In this document: positions 47,971 to 59,722 of the stretch, piece by piece | Position numbering within the stretch: the stretch's first letter is position 1 | How the letters are laid out: each line of letters begins with the position of its first letter | Assembly (NCBI RefSeq): GCF_027744825.2 | Contig: NC_071349.1 | Coordinates: 1,054,001-1,118,000, forward strand | Direction: 5' to 3' | Source of the DNA: Synchiropus splendidus | Lineage: Eukaryota; Chordata; Actinopteri; Syngnathiformes; Callionymidae | Length of the DNA: 64,000 nt | Translations under genes and position numbers: made by a program | The notes under the pieces: generated by a model | Told to the model about the DNA's origin: nothing | The model's input: only the letters and a program-made list of their open reading frames with translations | The model's database searches: none

Positions 47971-50413
47971 TTTTCTGCATTGTGCCATACCTTTGCAGGG
48001 AAGTTTCAGAACATGAAATTTTCACCTCCCACTATAGCAGAAAGGGTCTTTCTAGTAGTTTCACATGAAATCTATGCTGTCTGAAGTGTTTTTCCAAAGT
48101 TTTTAACATTTTTATGTTTGGCGTTCCGGAATCGACATTATCTCAGGCTGAAAACGCGTATTACGCATTGTGCCATAACTTTGCAGTGAAGCATCAGAAC
48201 ATTAAACGTTCACCTCCCACTATAGCAGAAAGGGTCCTTCTAGTCGTTGCACATCAACTCTAAGCTGTCTGAAGTGTTTTTCCAAAGTTATCAACATTTT
48301 TATGTTTGGCGTTCCGGAATCGACCTCATCTCCGGCCGAAAACGCGTTTTACGCATTGTGCCATAACTTTGCAGCGAAGCTTTAGAACATGAAATTTTCA
48401 CGTCCCACTAGAGCAGAAAGGGTATTTCTAGTAGTTGCACATCAAATCTAAGCTGTTTGAAGTGTTTTTCCAAAGTTATCAACATTCTTATGTTTGGCGT
48501 TCCGGAATCGACCTTTTCTCAGGCTGAAAACGCGTTTTCTGAATTGTGCCATAACTTTGCAGGGAAGCTTTAGAACATGAAATTTTCACGTCCCACTAGA
48601 GCAGAAAGGGTATTTCTAGTAGTTGCACATCAAATCTAAGCTGTCTGAAGTGTTTTTCGAAAGTTATCAACATTTTTATGTTTGGCGTTCCGGAATCGAC
48701 CTTATCTCTGGCTGAAAACGCGTTTTACGCATTGTGCCATAACTTTGCAGGGAAGCTTCAGAAAATGAAATTTTCACCTCCCACTATAGCAGAAAGGGTA
48801 TTTCTAGTAGTTGCACATGAAATCTAAGCTGTCAGAAGTGTTGTTCCAAAGTAATCAACATTTTTACGTTTGGCGTTTTGGAAACCACCTTATCTCAGGC
48901 TGAAAACGCGTTTTCTGCATTGTGCCATAACTTCTCAGGGAATCTTCAGAACATGAAATGTTCACCTCCCACTATAGCAGAAGGGGTCTTTCTAGTAGTT
49001 GCACATCAAATCTAAGCTGTCTGAAGTGTTTTTCGAAAGTTTTCAACATTTTTATGTTTGGCGTTCCGGAACCCACCTTATCTCAAGCTGAAAACGCGTT
49101 TCCTGCAATGTGCCATAATTTTGCAGGGAAGCTTCAGAACATGAAATTTTCACGTCCCACTATAGCAGAAAGGGTCTTTCTAGTAGTTGCACATCAAATC
49201 TAAGCTGTCTGAAGTGTTTTTCCAAAGTTGTCAACATTTTTATGTTTGGCGTTCCGGAATCGACCTTATCTCAGGCTGAAAACGCGTTGTCTGCATTGTG
49301 CCATAACTTTGCATTGAAGCTTTCAAACATGAAATTTTAACCTCCCACTATAGCAGAAAGGGTCTTTCTAGTAGTTGCACATCAAATCTAAGCTGTCTGA
49401 AGTGTTTTTCGAAAGTTAGCAACATTTTTATGTTTGGCGTTCTGGAACCCACCTTATCACAAGCTGAAAACGCGTTTTCTGCATTGTGCCATGACTTTGC
49501 AGGGAAGCTTCAGAACATGAAATTTTCACGTCCGACTATACCAGAAAGGGTCTTTCCAGTAGTTGCACATCAAATCTAAGCTGTCTGAAGTGTTTTTCGA
49601 AAGTTATGAACATTTTTATGTTTCGCGTTCCGTAATCGACCTTATCTCAGGATGAAAAATTGTTTTTTGCATTGTCCCATAACTTTGCAGGGAAGCTTCA
49701 GAACATGAAATTTTCACATCCCACTATAGCAGAAAGGGTCTTTCTGGTATTTGCACATCAAATCTAAGCTGTCTGAAGTGTTTTTCGAAAGTTATCAACA
49801 TTTTTATGTTTGGCGTTCCGGAACCCACGTTATCACAAGCTGAAAACGCGTTTTCTGCATTGTGCCATAACTTTGTAGGGAAGCTTCAGAACATGAAATT
49901 TTCAGGTCCCACTATAGCAGAAAGGGTCTTTCTAGTAGTTGCACATCAAATCTAAGCTGTCTGAAGTGTTTTTCGAATGTTATCAACATTTTTATGTTTG
50001 GCGTTCCGGAACCCACCTTATCTCAGGATGAAAAATCGTTTTGTGCATTGTGCCATAACTTTGCAGGGAAGCTTCAGAACATGAAATGTTCACCTCCCAC
50101 TATTGCAGGAGGGTCTTTCAAGTAGTTGCACATCAAATCTAAGCTGTCTGAAGTCTTTTTCGAAAGTTATCAACATTATTATGTTTGGCGTTCCGGAATC
50201 GACCTTATCTCAGGCTGAAAACGCGTTTTACGCATTGTGCCATAATATTGCAGGGAACCTTTAGGACATGAAATGTTCACCTCCCACTATAGCAGAAAGG
50301 GTCTTTCTAGTAGTTACACATCAAATCTAAGCTGTCTGAAGTGTTTTTCGAATGTTATCAACATTTTTATGTTTGGCGTTCCGGAACCCACCTTATCTCA
50401 GGATGAAAAATCG
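47971..50413. repeat. Thirteen-monomer HOR of 2443 bp, copy C1
   Basis: The sequence from about 47971 repeats from 50414 at offset 2443 (13 x 188 - 1). Ordered markers include gccatacctttgcagggaag, gtttcacatgaaatctatg, aagtttttaac, gtattacgcattg, cagaacattaaacg, ctccggccgaaaacgcg, cactagagcag, gcgttttggaaacc, agcagaaggggtc, tgcattgaagctttc, cgtccgactatacc, tttcgcgttccgtaatc, ttttcaggtcccac, ttgcaggagggtc and gaacctttaggac. Copy 1 reads gaaaacgcg just before the start, whereas copy 2 is preceded by gaaaaatcg, fixing the limit. Confidence 0.9.
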
Positions 50414-52730
50414 TTTTCTGCATTGTGCCATACCTTTGCAGGGAAGTTTCAGAACATGAAATTTTCACCTCCCACTATAGCAGAAAGGGTCTTTCTAGTA
50501 GTTTCACATGAAATCTATGCTGTCTGAAGTGTTTTTCCAAAGTTTTTAACATTTTTATGTTTGGCGTTCCGGAATCGACATTATCTCAGGCTGAAAACGC
50601 GTATTACGCATTGTGCCATAACTTTGCAGTGAAGCATCAGAACATTAAACGTTCACCTCCCACTATAGCAGAAAGGGTCCTTCTAGTCGTTGCACATCAA
50701 CTCTAAGCTGTCTGAAGTGTTTTTCCAAAGTTATCAACATTTTTATGTTTGGCGTTCCGGAATCGACCTCATCTCCGGCCGAAAACGCGTTTTACGCATT
50801 GTGCCATAACTTTGCAGGGAAGCTTTAGAACATGAAATTTTCACGTCCCACTAGAGCAGAAAGGGTATTTCTAGTAGTTGCACATCAAATCTAAGCTGTT
50901 TGAAGTGTTTTTCCAAAGTTATCAACATTCTTATGTTTGGCGTTCCGGAATCGACCTTTTCTCAGGCTGAAAACGCGTTTTCTGAATTGTGCCATAACTT
51001 TGCAGGGAAGCTTTAGAACATGAAATTTTCACGTCCCACTAGAGCAGAAAGGGTATTTCTAGTAGTTGCACATCAAATCTAAGCTGTCTGAAGTGTTTTT
51101 CGAAAGTTATCAACATTTTTATGTTTGGCGTTCCGGAATCGACCTTATCTCTGGCTGAAAACGCGTTTTACGCATTGTGCCATAACTTTGCAGGGAAGCT
51201 TCAGAAAATGAAATTTTCACCTCCCACTATAGCAGAAAGGGTATTTCTAGTAGTTGCACATGAAATCTAAGCTGTCAGAAGTGTTGTTCCAAAGTAATCA
51301 ACATTTTTACGTTTGGCGTTTTGGAAACCACCTTATCTCAGGCTGAAAACGCGTTTTCTGCATTGTGCCATAACTTCTCAGGGAATCTTCAGAACATGAA
51401 ATGTTCACCTCCCACTATAGCAGAAGGGGTCTTTCTAGTAGTTGCACATCAAATCTAAGCTGTCTGAAGTGTTTTTCGAAAGTTTTCAACATTTTTATGT
51501 TTGGCGTTCCGGAACCCACCTTATCTCAAGCTGAAAACGCGTTTCCTGCAATGTGCCATAATTTTGCAGGGAAGCTTCAGAACATGAAATTTTCACGTCC
51601 CACTATAGCAGAAAGGGTCTTTCTAGTAGTTGCACATCAAATCTAAGCTGTCTGAAGTGTTTTTCCAAAGTTGTCAACATTTTTATGTTTGGCGTTCCGG
51701 AATCGACCTTATCTCAGGCTGAAAACGCGTTGTCTGCATTGTGCCATAACTTTGCATTGAAGCTTTCAAACATGAAATTTTAACCTCCCACTATAGCAGA
51801 AAGGGTCTTTCTAGTAGTTGCACATCAAATCTAAGCTGTCTGAAGTGTTTTTCGAAAGTTAGCAACATTTTTATGTTTGGCGTTCTGGAACCCACCTTAT
51901 CACAAGCTGAAAACGCGTTTTCTGCATTGTGCCATGACTTTGCAGGGAAGCTTCAGAACATGAAATTTTCACGTCCGACTATACCAGAAAGGGTCTTTCC
52001 AGTAGTTGCACATCAAATCTAAGCTGTCTGAAGTGTTTTTCGAAAGTTATGAACATTTTTATGTTTCGCGTTCCGTAATCGACCTTATCTCAGGATGAAA
52101 AATCGTTTTTTGCATTGTCCCATACCTTTGCAGGGAAGCTTCAGAACATGAAATTTTCACATCCCACTATAGCAGAAAGGGTCTTTCTGGTATTTGCACA
52201 TCAAATCTAAGCTGTCTGAAGTGTTTTTCGAAAGTTATCAACATTTTTATGTTTGGCGTTCCGGAACCCACGTTATCACAAGCTGAAAACGCGTTTTCTG
52301 CATTGTGCCATAACTTTGTAGGGAAGCTTCAGAACATGAAATTTTCAGGTCCCACTATAGCAGAAAGGGTCTTTCTAGTAGTTGCACATCAAATCTAAGC
52401 TGTCTGAAGTGTTTTTCGAATGTTATCAACATTTTTATGTTTGGCGTTCCGGAACCCACCTTATCTCAGGATGAAAAATCGTTTTGTGCATTGTGCCATA
52501 ACTTTGCAGGGAAGCTTCAGAACATGAAATGTTCACCTCCCACTATTGCAGGAGGGTCTTTCAAGTAGTTGCACATCAAATCTAAGCTGTCTGAAGTCTT
52601 TTTCGAAAGTTATCAACATTATTATGTTTGGCGTTCCGGAATCGACCTTATCTCAGGCTGAAAACGCGTTTTACGCATTGTGCCATAATATTGCAGGGAA
52701 CCTTTAGGACATGAAATGTTCACCTCCCAC
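50414..52730. repeat. 2443-bp HOR, copy C2, about 126 bp short
   Basis: This is nearly identical to C1 up to about 52730. There, after gaacctttaggacatg, it switches from cactatagcag (C1) to cactagagcag and re-enters the unit found at about 51039. The result is a 1691-bp (9 x 188 - 1) period to the next block. Confidence 0.88.
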
Positions 52731-53785
52731 TAGAGCAGAAAGGGTATTTCTAGTAGTTGCACATCAAATCTAAGCTGTCTGAAGTGTTTTTCGAAAGTTA
52801 TCAACATTTTTATGTTTGGCGTTCCGGAATCGACCTTATCTCTGGCTGAAAACGCGTTTTACGCATTGTGCCATAACTTTGCAGGGAAGCTTCAGAAAAT
52901 GAAATTTTCACCTCCCACTATAGCAGAAAGGGTATTTCTAGTAGTTGCACATGAAATCTAAGCTGTCAGAAGTGTTGTTCCAAAGTAATCAACATTTTTA
53001 CGTTTGGCGTTTTGGAAACCACCTTATCTCAGGCTGAAAACGCGTTTTCTGCATTGTGCCATAACTTCTCAGGGAATCTTCAGAACATGAAATGTTCACC
53101 TCCCACTATAGCAGAAGGGGTCTTTCTAGTAGTTGCACATCAAATCTAAGCTGTCTGAAGTGTTTTTCGAAAGTTTTCAACATTTTTATGTTTGGCGTTC
53201 CGGAACCCACCTTATCTCAAGCTGAAAACGCGTTTCCTGCAATGTGCCATAATTTTGCAGGGAAGCTTCAGAACATGAAATTTTCACGTCCCACTATAGC
53301 AGAAAGGGTCTTTCTAGTAGTTGCACATCAAATCTAAGCTGTCTGAAGTGTTTTTCCAAAGTTGTCAACATTTTTATGTTTGGCGTTCCGGAATCGACCT
53401 TATCTCAGGCTGAAAACGCGTTGTCTGCATTGTGCCATAACTTTGCATTGAAGCTTTCAAACATGAAATTTTAACCTCCCACTATAGCAGAAAGGGTCTT
53501 TCTAGTAGTTGCACATCAAATCTAAGCTGTCTGAAGTGTTTTTCAAAAGTTAGCAACATTTTTATGTTTGGCGTTCTGGAACCCACCTTATCACAAGCTG
53601 AAAACGCGTTTTCTGCATTGTGCCATGACTTTGCAGGGAAGCTTCAGAACATGAAATTTTCACGTCCGACTATACCAGAAAGGGTCTTTCCAGTAGTTGC
53701 ACATCAAATCTAAGCTGTCTGAAGTGTTTTTCGAAAGTTATGAACATTTTTATGTTTCGCGTTCCGTAATCGACCTTATCTCAGG
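52731..53785. repeat. Truncated HOR copy C3
   Basis: This aligns to 51040-52094 at offset 1691. At about 53785 the unit with tttcgcgttccgtaatc and gatgaaaaatcgttttgtgc jumps ahead, skipping two units present in C2 (offset change of about 376 = 2 x 188). It is an internally deleted copy of the 2443-bp HOR. Confidence 0.86.
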
Positions 53786-55346
53786 ATGAAAAATCGTTTT
53801 GTGCATTGTGCCATAACTTTGCAGGGAAGCTTCAGAACATGAAATGTTCACCTCCCACTATTGCAGGAGGGTCTTTCAAGTAGTTGCACATCAAATCTAA
53901 GCTGTCTGAAGTCTTTTTCGAAAGTTATCAACATTATTATGTTTGGCGTTCCGGAATCGACCTTATCTCAGGCTGAAAACGCGTTTTACGCATTGTGCCA
54001 TAATATTGCAGGGAACCTTTAGGACATGAAATGTTCACCTCCCACTATAGCAGAAAGGGTCTTTCTAGTAGTTACACATCAAATCTAAGCTGTCTGAAGT
54101 GTTTTTCGAATGTTATCAACATTTTTATGTTTGGCGTTCCGGAACCCACCTTATCTCAGGATGAAAAATCGTTTTCTGCATTGTGCCATACCTTTGCAGG
54201 GAAGTTTCAGAACATGAAATTTTCACCTCCCACTATAGCAGAAAGGGTCTTTCTAGTAGTTTCACATGAAATCTATGCTGTCTGAAGTGTTTTTCCAAAG
54301 TTTTTAACATTTTTATGTTTGGCGTTCCGGAATCGACATTATCTCAGGCTGAAAACGCGTATTACGCATTGTGCCATAACTTTGCAGTGAAGCATCAGAA
54401 CATTAAACGTTCACCTCCCACTATAGCAGAAAGGGTCCTTCTAGTCGTTGCACATCAACTCTAAGCTGTCTGAAGTGTTTTTCCAAAGTTATCAACATTT
54501 TTATGTTTGGCGTTCCGGAATCGACCTCATCTCCGGCCGAAAACGCGTTTTACGCATTGTGCCATAACTTTGCAGGGAAGCTTTAGAACATGAAATTTTC
54601 ACGTCCCACTAGAGCAGAAAGGGTATTTCTAGTAGTTGCACATCAAATCTAAGCTGTTTGAAGTGTTTTTCCAAAGTTATCAACATTCTTATGTTTGGCG
54701 TTCCGGAATCGACCTTTTCTCAGGCTGAAAACGCGTTTTCTGAATTGTGCCATAACTTTGCAGGGAAGCTTTAGAACATGAAATTTTCACGTCCCACTAG
54801 AGCAGAAAGGGTATTTCTAGTAGTTGCACATCAAATCTAGGCTGTCTGAAGTGTTTTTCGAAAGTTATCAACATTTTTATGTTTGGCGTTCCGGAATCGA
54901 CCTTATCTCTGGCTGAAAACGCGTTTTACGCATTGTGCCATAACTTTGCAGGGAAGCTTCAGAAAATGAAATTTTCACCTCCCACTATAGCAGAAAGGGT
55001 ATTTCTAGTAGTTGCACATGAAATCTAAGCTGTCAGAAGTGTTGTTCCAAAGTAATCAACATTTTTACGTTTGGCGTTTTGGAAACCACCTTATCTCAGG
55101 CTGAAAACGCGTTTTCTGCATTGTGCCATAACTTCTCAGGGAATCTTCAGAACATGAAATGTTCACCTCCCACTTTAGCAGAAGGGGTCTTTCTAGTAGT
55201 TGCACATCAAATCTAAGCTGTCTGAAGTGTTTTTCGAAAGTTTTCAACATTTTTATGTTTGGCGTTCCGGAACCCACCTTATCTCAAGCTGAAAACGCGT
55301 TTCCTGCAATGTGCCATAATTTTGCAGGGAAGCTTCAGAACATGAA
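53786..55346. repeat. HOR copy C4 (rejoins the C1 order)
   Basis: This aligns to 50028-51588 at offset 3758 (20 x 188 - 2), including the junction between C1 and C2, so C4 preserves an earlier C1-C2 boundary. It differs in small ways, for example cactttagcag against cactatagcag and aatctaggctg against aatctaagctg. It ends inside the unit with tttcctgcaatgtgcc. Confidence 0.86.
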
Positions 55347-55386
55347 ATGTTCACCTCCCACTATTGCAGGAGGGTCTTTCAAGTAG
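55347..55386. other. Chimeric junction between the 2443- and 2456-bp HORs
   Basis: The unit that starts as the tttcctgcaatgtgcc type (normally followed by ttttcacgtcccac) instead continues as aatgttcacc and ttgcaggagggtctttcaag, the end of a different HOR unit. At about 55387 it joins the unit with cccacgttatcacaagctg. Three different parental units therefore meet within about 50 bp. This is the left limit of the homogeneous right-hand array. Confidence 0.82.
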
Positions 55387-56073
55387 TTGCACATCAAATC
55401 TAAGCTGTCTGAAGTGTTTTTCGAAAGTTATCAACATTTTTATGTTTGGCGTTCCGGAACCCACGTTATCACAAGCTGAAAACGCGTTTTCTGCATTGTG
55501 CCATAACTTTGTAGGGAAGCTTCAGAACATGAAATTTTCAGGTCCCACTATAGCAGAAAGGGTCTTTCTAGTAGTTGCACATCAAATCTAAGCTGTCTGA
55601 AGTGTTTTTCGAATGTTATCAACATTTTTATGTTTGGCGTTCCGGAACCCACCTTATCTCAGGATGAAAAATCGTTTTGTGCATTGTGCCATAACTTTGC
55701 AGGGAAGCTTCAGAACATGAAATGTTCACCTCCCACTATTGCAGGAGGGTCTTTCAAGTAGTTGCACATCAAATCTAAGCTGTCTGAAGTCTTTTTCGAA
55801 AGTTATCAACATTATTATGTTTGGCGTTCCGGAATCGACCTTATCTCAGGCTGAAAACGCGTTTTACGCATTGTGCCATAATATTGCAGGGAACCTCTAG
55901 GACATGAAATGTTCACCTCCCACTATAGCAGAAAGGGTCTTTCTAGTAGTTACACATCAAATCTAAGCTGTCTGAAGTGTTTTTCGAATGTTATCAACAT
56001 TTTTATGTTTGGCGTTCCGGAACCCACCTTATCTCAGGATGAAAAATCGTTTTGTGCATTGTCCCATAACTTT

Positions 56074-56079
56074 CCATGG
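56074..56079. other. NcoI-marked 189-bp monomer subtype
   Basis: Here ctttccatgggaagc replaces ctttgcagggaagc, adding one base and a CCATGG site. The same change is at 7600, 10610, 13055, 58530, 60410 and 62866, usually beside a gatgaaaaatcg core, so it is one subtype spread over the whole window. A 189-bp unit keeps the reading frame, which is why the longest open frames of the window (147 codons, from 55909, 58365, 60245 and 62701) run through it. This is a length effect, not coding. Confidence 0.85.
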
Positions 56080-57078
56080 GAAGCTTCAGAACATGAAATT
56101 TTCACGTCCCACTATACCAGAAAGGGTCTTTTTAGTAGTTGCACATCAAATCTAAGCTGTCTAAAGTGTTTTCCGAAAGTTATCAACATTTTTATGTTTG
56201 GCGTTCCGGAATCGTCCTTATCTCAGGCTGAAAACGCGTTTGCTGCATTGTGCCATAACTTTGCAGGGAAGCTTCAGAACATGAAATTTTCACATCCCAC
56301 TATAGCAGAAATGGTTTTTCTAGTAATTGCACATCAGAGCGAAGCTGTCTGAAGTGTTTTTCCAAAGTTATCAACATTTTTATGTTTGGCGTTCCGGAAC
56401 CCACCTGATCTCAAGCTGAAAACGCGTTTTCTGCATTGTGCCATAACTTTGCAGGGAAGCTTCAGAACATGAAATGTTCACCTCCCACTATAGCAGGAGG
56501 GACTTTCAAGTAGTTGCACATCAAATCTAAGCTGTCTGAAGTCTTTTTCGAAAGTTATCAACATTTTTTATGTTTGGCGTTCCGGAATCGACCTTATCTC
56601 AGGCTGAAAACGCGTTTTACGCATTGTGCCATAATATTGCAGGGAACCTTTAGAACATGAAATGTTCACCTCCCACTATAGCAGAATGGGTCTTTCTAGT
56701 AGTTGCACATCAAATCTAAGCTGTCTGAAGTGTTTTTCCAAAGTTATCAACATTCTTATGTTTGGCGTTCCGGAACCCACCTTATCTCAGGCTGTCAACG
56801 CATTTTCTGCATTGTGCCATAACTTTGCAGTATAGCGTCAGAACATGAAATTTTCACATCCCACTATAGCAGAAAGGGTCTTTGTATTCGTTGCACATTA
56901 AATCTAAGCTGTCTGAAGTGTTTTTCCAAAGTTATCAACATTTTTACGTTTGCCGCTCCGGAACCCACATTATCTCTGGCTTAACACGCGTTTTCTGCAT
57001 TGTGCCATAACTTTGCAGGGAAGCTTCAGAACATGAAATTTTAACCTCCCACTGTAGCAGAAAGGGTCTTTCTTTGAT

Positions 57079-57104
57079 GATTTGATGTAGTTGCACATCA
57101 AATC
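57079..57104. repeat. 12-bp insertion forming a 10-bp inverted repeat (D1)
   Basis: In place of the normal ctttctag before tagttgcacatc, this unit has ctttcttgatgatttgatg, a net gain of 12 bp. The new arm gatttgatgt (57079-57088) is the exact reverse complement of acatcaaatc (57095-57104), with the 6-base loop agttgc. The insertion is therefore an inverted copy of the adjacent unit start, as expected from fold-back template switching. It marks this HOR. Confidence 0.92.
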
Positions 57105-57842
57105 TAAGCTGTCTGAAATGTTTTTCCAAAGTTATCAACATTTTTATGTTTGGCGTTCCGGAACCCACCTTATATCAGGCTGAAAACGCGTTTTCTGCAT
57201 TGTGCCATAACTTTGCAGGGAAGCTTCAGAACATGAAATTTTCAACTCCCACTAAAACAGACAGGGTCTTTCTAGTAGTTGCACATCAAATCTAAGCTGT
57301 CTGAAGCGTTTTTCCAAAGTTGTCAACATTTTTATGTTTGGCGTTCCGGAATCGACCTTATCTCAGGCTGAAAACGCGTTGTCTGCATTGTGCCATAACT
57401 TTGCATTGAAGCTTTCAAACATGAAATTTTAACCTCCCACTATAGCAGAAAGGGTCTTTCTAGTAGTTGCACATCAAATCTAAGCTGTCTGAAGTGTTTT
57501 TCGAAAGTTAGCAACATTTTTATGTTTGGCGTTCTGGAACCCACCTTATCACAAGCTGAAAACGCGTTTTCTGCATTGTGCCATGACTTTGCAGGGAAGC
57601 TTCAGAACATGAAATTTTCACGTCCGACTATACCAGAAAGGGTCTTTCCAGTAGTTGCACATCAAATCTAAGCTGTCTGAAGTGTTTTTCGAAAGTTATG
57701 AACATTTTTATGTTTCGCGTTCCGTAATCGACCTTATCTCAGGATGAAAAATCGTTTTTTGCATTGTCCCATACCTTTGCAGGGAAGCTTCAGAACATGA
57801 AATTTTCACATCCCACTATAGCAGAAAGGGTCTTTCTGGTAT

Positions 57843-59722
57843 TTGCACATCAAATCTAAGCTGTCTGAAGTGTTTTTCGAAAGTTATCAACATTTTTATG
57901 TTTGGCGTTCCGGAACCCACGTTATCACAAGCTGAAAACGCGTTTTCTGCATTGTGCCATAACTTTGTAGGGAAGCTTCAGAACATGAAATTTTCAGGTC
58001 CCACTATAGCAGAAAGGGTCTTTCTAGTAGTTGCACATCAAATCTAAGCTGTCTGAAGTGTTTTTCGAATGTTATCAACATTTTTATGTTTGGCGTTCCG
58101 GAACCCACCTTATCTCAGGATGAAAAATCGTTTTGTGCATTGTGCCATAACTTTGCAGGGAAGCTTCAGAACATGAAATGTTCACCTCCCACTATTGCAG
58201 GAGGGTCTTTCAAGTAGTTGCACATCAAATCTAAGCTGTCTGAAGTCTTTTTCGAAAGTTATCAACATTATTATGTTTGGCGTTCCGGAATCGACCTTAT
58301 CTCAGGCTGAAAACGCGTTTTACGCATTGTGCCATAATATTGCAGGGAACCTCTAGGACATGAAATGTTCACCTCCCACTATAGCAGAAAGGGTCTTTCT
58401 AGTAGTTACACATCAAATCTAAGCTGTCTGAAGTGTTTTTCGAATGTTATCAACATTTTTATGTTTGGCGTTCCGGAACCCACCTTATCTCAGGATGAAA
58501 AATCGTTTTGTGCATTGTCCCATAACTTTCCATGGGAAGCTTCAGAACATGAAATTTTCACGTCCCACTATACCAGAAAGGGTCTTTTTAGTAGTTGCAC
58601 ATCAAATCTAAGCTGTCTGAAGTGTTTTCCGAAAGTTATCAACATTTTTATGTTTGGCGTTCCGGAATCGTCCTTATCTCAGGCTGAAAACGCGTTTGCT
58701 GCATTGTGCCATAACTTTGCAGGGAAGCTTCAGAACATGAAATTTTCACATCCCACTATAGCAGAAATGGTTTTTCTAGTAATTGCACATCAGAGCGAAG
58801 CTGTCTGAAGTGTTTTTCCAAAGTTATCAACATTTTTATGTTTGGCGTTCCGGAACCCACCTGATCTCAAGCTGAAAACGCGTTTTCTGCATTGTGCCAT
58901 AACTTTGCAGGGAAGCTTCAGAACATGAAATGTTCACCTCCCACTATAGCAGGAGGGACTTTCAAGTAGTTGCACATCAAATCTAAGCTGTCTGAAGTCT
59001 TTTTCGAAAGTTATCAACATTTTTTATGTTTGGCGTTCCGGAATCGACCTTATCTCAGGCTGAAAACGCGTTTTACGCATTGTGCCATAATATTGCAGGG
59101 AACCTTTAGAACATGAAATGTTCACCTCCCACTATAGCAGAAAGGGTCTTTCTAGTAGTTGCACATCAAATCTATGCTGTCTGAAGTGTTTTTCCAAAGT
59201 TGTCAACATTTTTATGTTTGGCGTTCCGGAATCGACCTTATCTCAGGCTGAAAACGCGTTGTCTGCATTGTGCCATAACTTTGCATTGAAGCTTTCAAAC
59301 ATGAAATTTTAACCTCCCACTATAGCAGAAAGGGTCTTTCTAGTAGTTGCACATCAAATCTAAGCTGTCTGAAGTGTTTTTCGAAAGTTAGCAACATTTT
59401 TATGTTTGGCGTTCTGGAACCCACCTTATCACAAGCTGAAAACGCGTTTTCTGCATTGTGCCATGACTTTGCAGGGAAGCTTCAGAACATGAAATTTTCA
59501 CGTCCGACTATACCAGAAAGGGTCTTTCCAGTAGTTGCACATCAAATCTAAGCTGTCTGAAGTGTTTTTCGAAAGTTATGAACATTTTTATGTTTCGCGT
59601 TCCGTAATCGACCTTATCTCAGGATGAAAAATCGTTTTTTGCATTGTCCCATACCTTTGCAGGGAAGCTTCAGAACATGAAATTTTCACATCCCACTATA
59701 GCAGAAAGGGTCTTTCTGGTAT
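57843..59722. repeat. Right-hand HOR, copy D2, short form of 1880 bp
   Basis: This has exactly ten units. Compared with D1 it lacks three units: tatagcgtcag, tttgccgctccgg and the 12-bp-insertion unit. At the joint, about 59140-59200, it reads agcagaaaggg, ctatgctgtctgaagtg and ttccaaagttgtc, whereas D1 has agcagaatggg on one side and gtctgaagcg on the other. The joint unit is therefore not a simple fusion of the D1 flanks. This copy reads gctgtctgaagtg at about 58614, unlike D1. Confidence 0.9.

Larger units (their letters stand above)
55387..57842. repeat. Right-hand HOR, copy D1, 2456 bp
   Basis: Thirteen units (13 x 188 + 12). In order they contain cccacgttatcacaag, ttttcaggtccc, ttgcaggagggtc, gaacctctaggac, the 189-bp unit with CCATGG at 56074, ctataccagaaagg, ggaatcgtccttatc with gtttgctgc, agcaggagggac, the tatagcgtcag unit (56831), the tttgccgctccgg unit (about 56950), the 12-bp insertion (57079-57104), aaacagacaggg, gtctgaagcg, tgcattgaagctttc, cgtccgactatacc and tttcgcgttccgtaatc. 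This copy reads gctgtctaaagtg at about 56158. Confidence 0.9.

Noticed and set aside
55909..56352. 147-codon open frames (also at 58365, 60245 and 62701) as possible small protein genes
   Set aside because: They are satellite read across two to three units. The length comes from one 189-bp unit that keeps the frame. The same peptide text appears in hundreds of 60-95-codon pieces with frame changes every 188 bp, and similar frames exist on the other strand.
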